Shown: one piece after another, positions 63,908 through 64,000 of the stretch
How the letters are laid out: every line of letters begins with the position of its first letter
How positions within the stretch are numbered: position 1 is the stretch's first letter
Source of the DNA: Planctomycetia bacterium
GTDB lineage: Bacteria; Planctomycetota; Planctomycetia; Pirellulales; PNKZ01
Length of the DNA stretch: 64,000 nt
Direction of reading: 5' to 3'
NCBI GenBank assembly: GCA_021413845.1
Contig: JAIOPP010000026.1
Span: forward strand, 1 to 64,000
Notes under the pieces: model-generated
Database searches by the model: none
What the model was told of the DNA's origin: nothing
Seen by the model: the letters and a program-made list of their open reading frames with translations, nothing else
Made by a program: the position numbers and the translations under genes

Positions 63908-64000
63908 ATGTCGAATCAAACATGGTGGCGAATCGTAGCGATTACCTGCACAGCTACGGTCTGCTTCACGGCTATTGCTTGCTGCCGGCTACTAAAGACC
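63908..64000 (+). CDS. Partial gene: small membrane or lipoprotein
   Basis: Starting at ATG 63908 the frame gives 31 codons to the window end without a stop. Residues about 5-27 are hydrophobic and several Cys residues follow, so it is a membrane segment or a lipoprotein signal. Nothing more can be said because the rest lies outside the window. The frame starts directly after a terminator. Confidence 0.45.
   Translation, partial: MSNQTWWRIVAITCTATVCFTAIACCRLLKT

Overview
The window looks like chromosomal DNA of a planctomycete, most likely of the Pirellula/Blastopirellula type. The evidence is the protein families present: a DUF1501 (sulfatase-like, Tat-exported) protein, a BBP7-type outer-membrane protein, SHD1-like domains, a leucine-rich-repeat/DUF4034-like/WD40 protein, a PQQ-dependent sugar dehydrogenase fused to a cytochrome c, many secreted proteins of unknown function, long intergenic stretches and high GC content. 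This is inferred from gene content; no rRNA gene is present to confirm it. The only housekeeping genes are rsmA (ksgA) and xseA, side by side near 58.6-60.9 kb.

Layout. 0-2 kb: a hairpin and weak ORFs. 2-10.8 kb: one very large gene for a cyclic beta-1,2-glucan synthase. 11.2-12.4 kb: a secreted unknown. 12.5-14.3 kb: a small array of three integron-like gene cassettes, with attC-type recombination sites but no integrase. 14.4-17 kb: an M19 dipeptidase-like protein and an EF-hand protein. 17.3-22 kb: a glycosyltransferase relic and a long SHD1/Ig-like gene that appears split by a one-base frameshift. 22.8-26.3 kb: a hybrid sensor kinase overlapping a two-domain KaiC-like ATPase. 26.6-34.8 kb: small membrane proteins, an SGNH hydrolase followed by a DUF1501 relic, the LRR/DUF4034/WD40 protein, an acyltransferase and secreted unknowns. 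34.9-36.8 kb: a second cassette-like region sharing repeat sequences with the first and carrying three copies of a ~120-bp mobile-looking repeat, two of which form the 3' ends of small genes. 36.9-50.2 kb: a TolB-like propeller overlapping DUF1501, the CBM9-like/PQQ dehydrogenase/cytochrome fusion, a secreted Gfo/Idh/MocA-like protein, an autotransporter and a two-gene operon with a repeat-rich protein. 50.7-56.7 kb: a thioredoxin-like/CAP lipoprotein, a 1-kb inverted-repeat structure, a TraB/GumN protein, a DJ-1/PfpI protein and the BBP7 protein. 57-61 kb: a PIG-L deacetylase, rsmA and xseA. 61.2-64 kb: a mobile-looking island with an MltR-like protein, a tRNA-like relic, a small DNA-binding-type protein with a paired operator-like site, an IS1-type transposase, a zinc-ribbon protein and a gene running off the window.

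How the genes work together. Most of the window encodes envelope and exported functions. Clear co-transcribed or overlapping pairs are KaiC/hybrid kinase, DUF1501/TolB-like, and the 163-aa protein with the repeat-rich secreted protein. The most interesting structure is not a single operon. It is the layering of small-gene cassettes and three repeat families (attC-like sites, GGGTGGC-ended repeats, AGTAGCAGG-ended repeats) that move into gene ends and reshape reading frames. All functional calls are from sequence reading alone; no database search was run.
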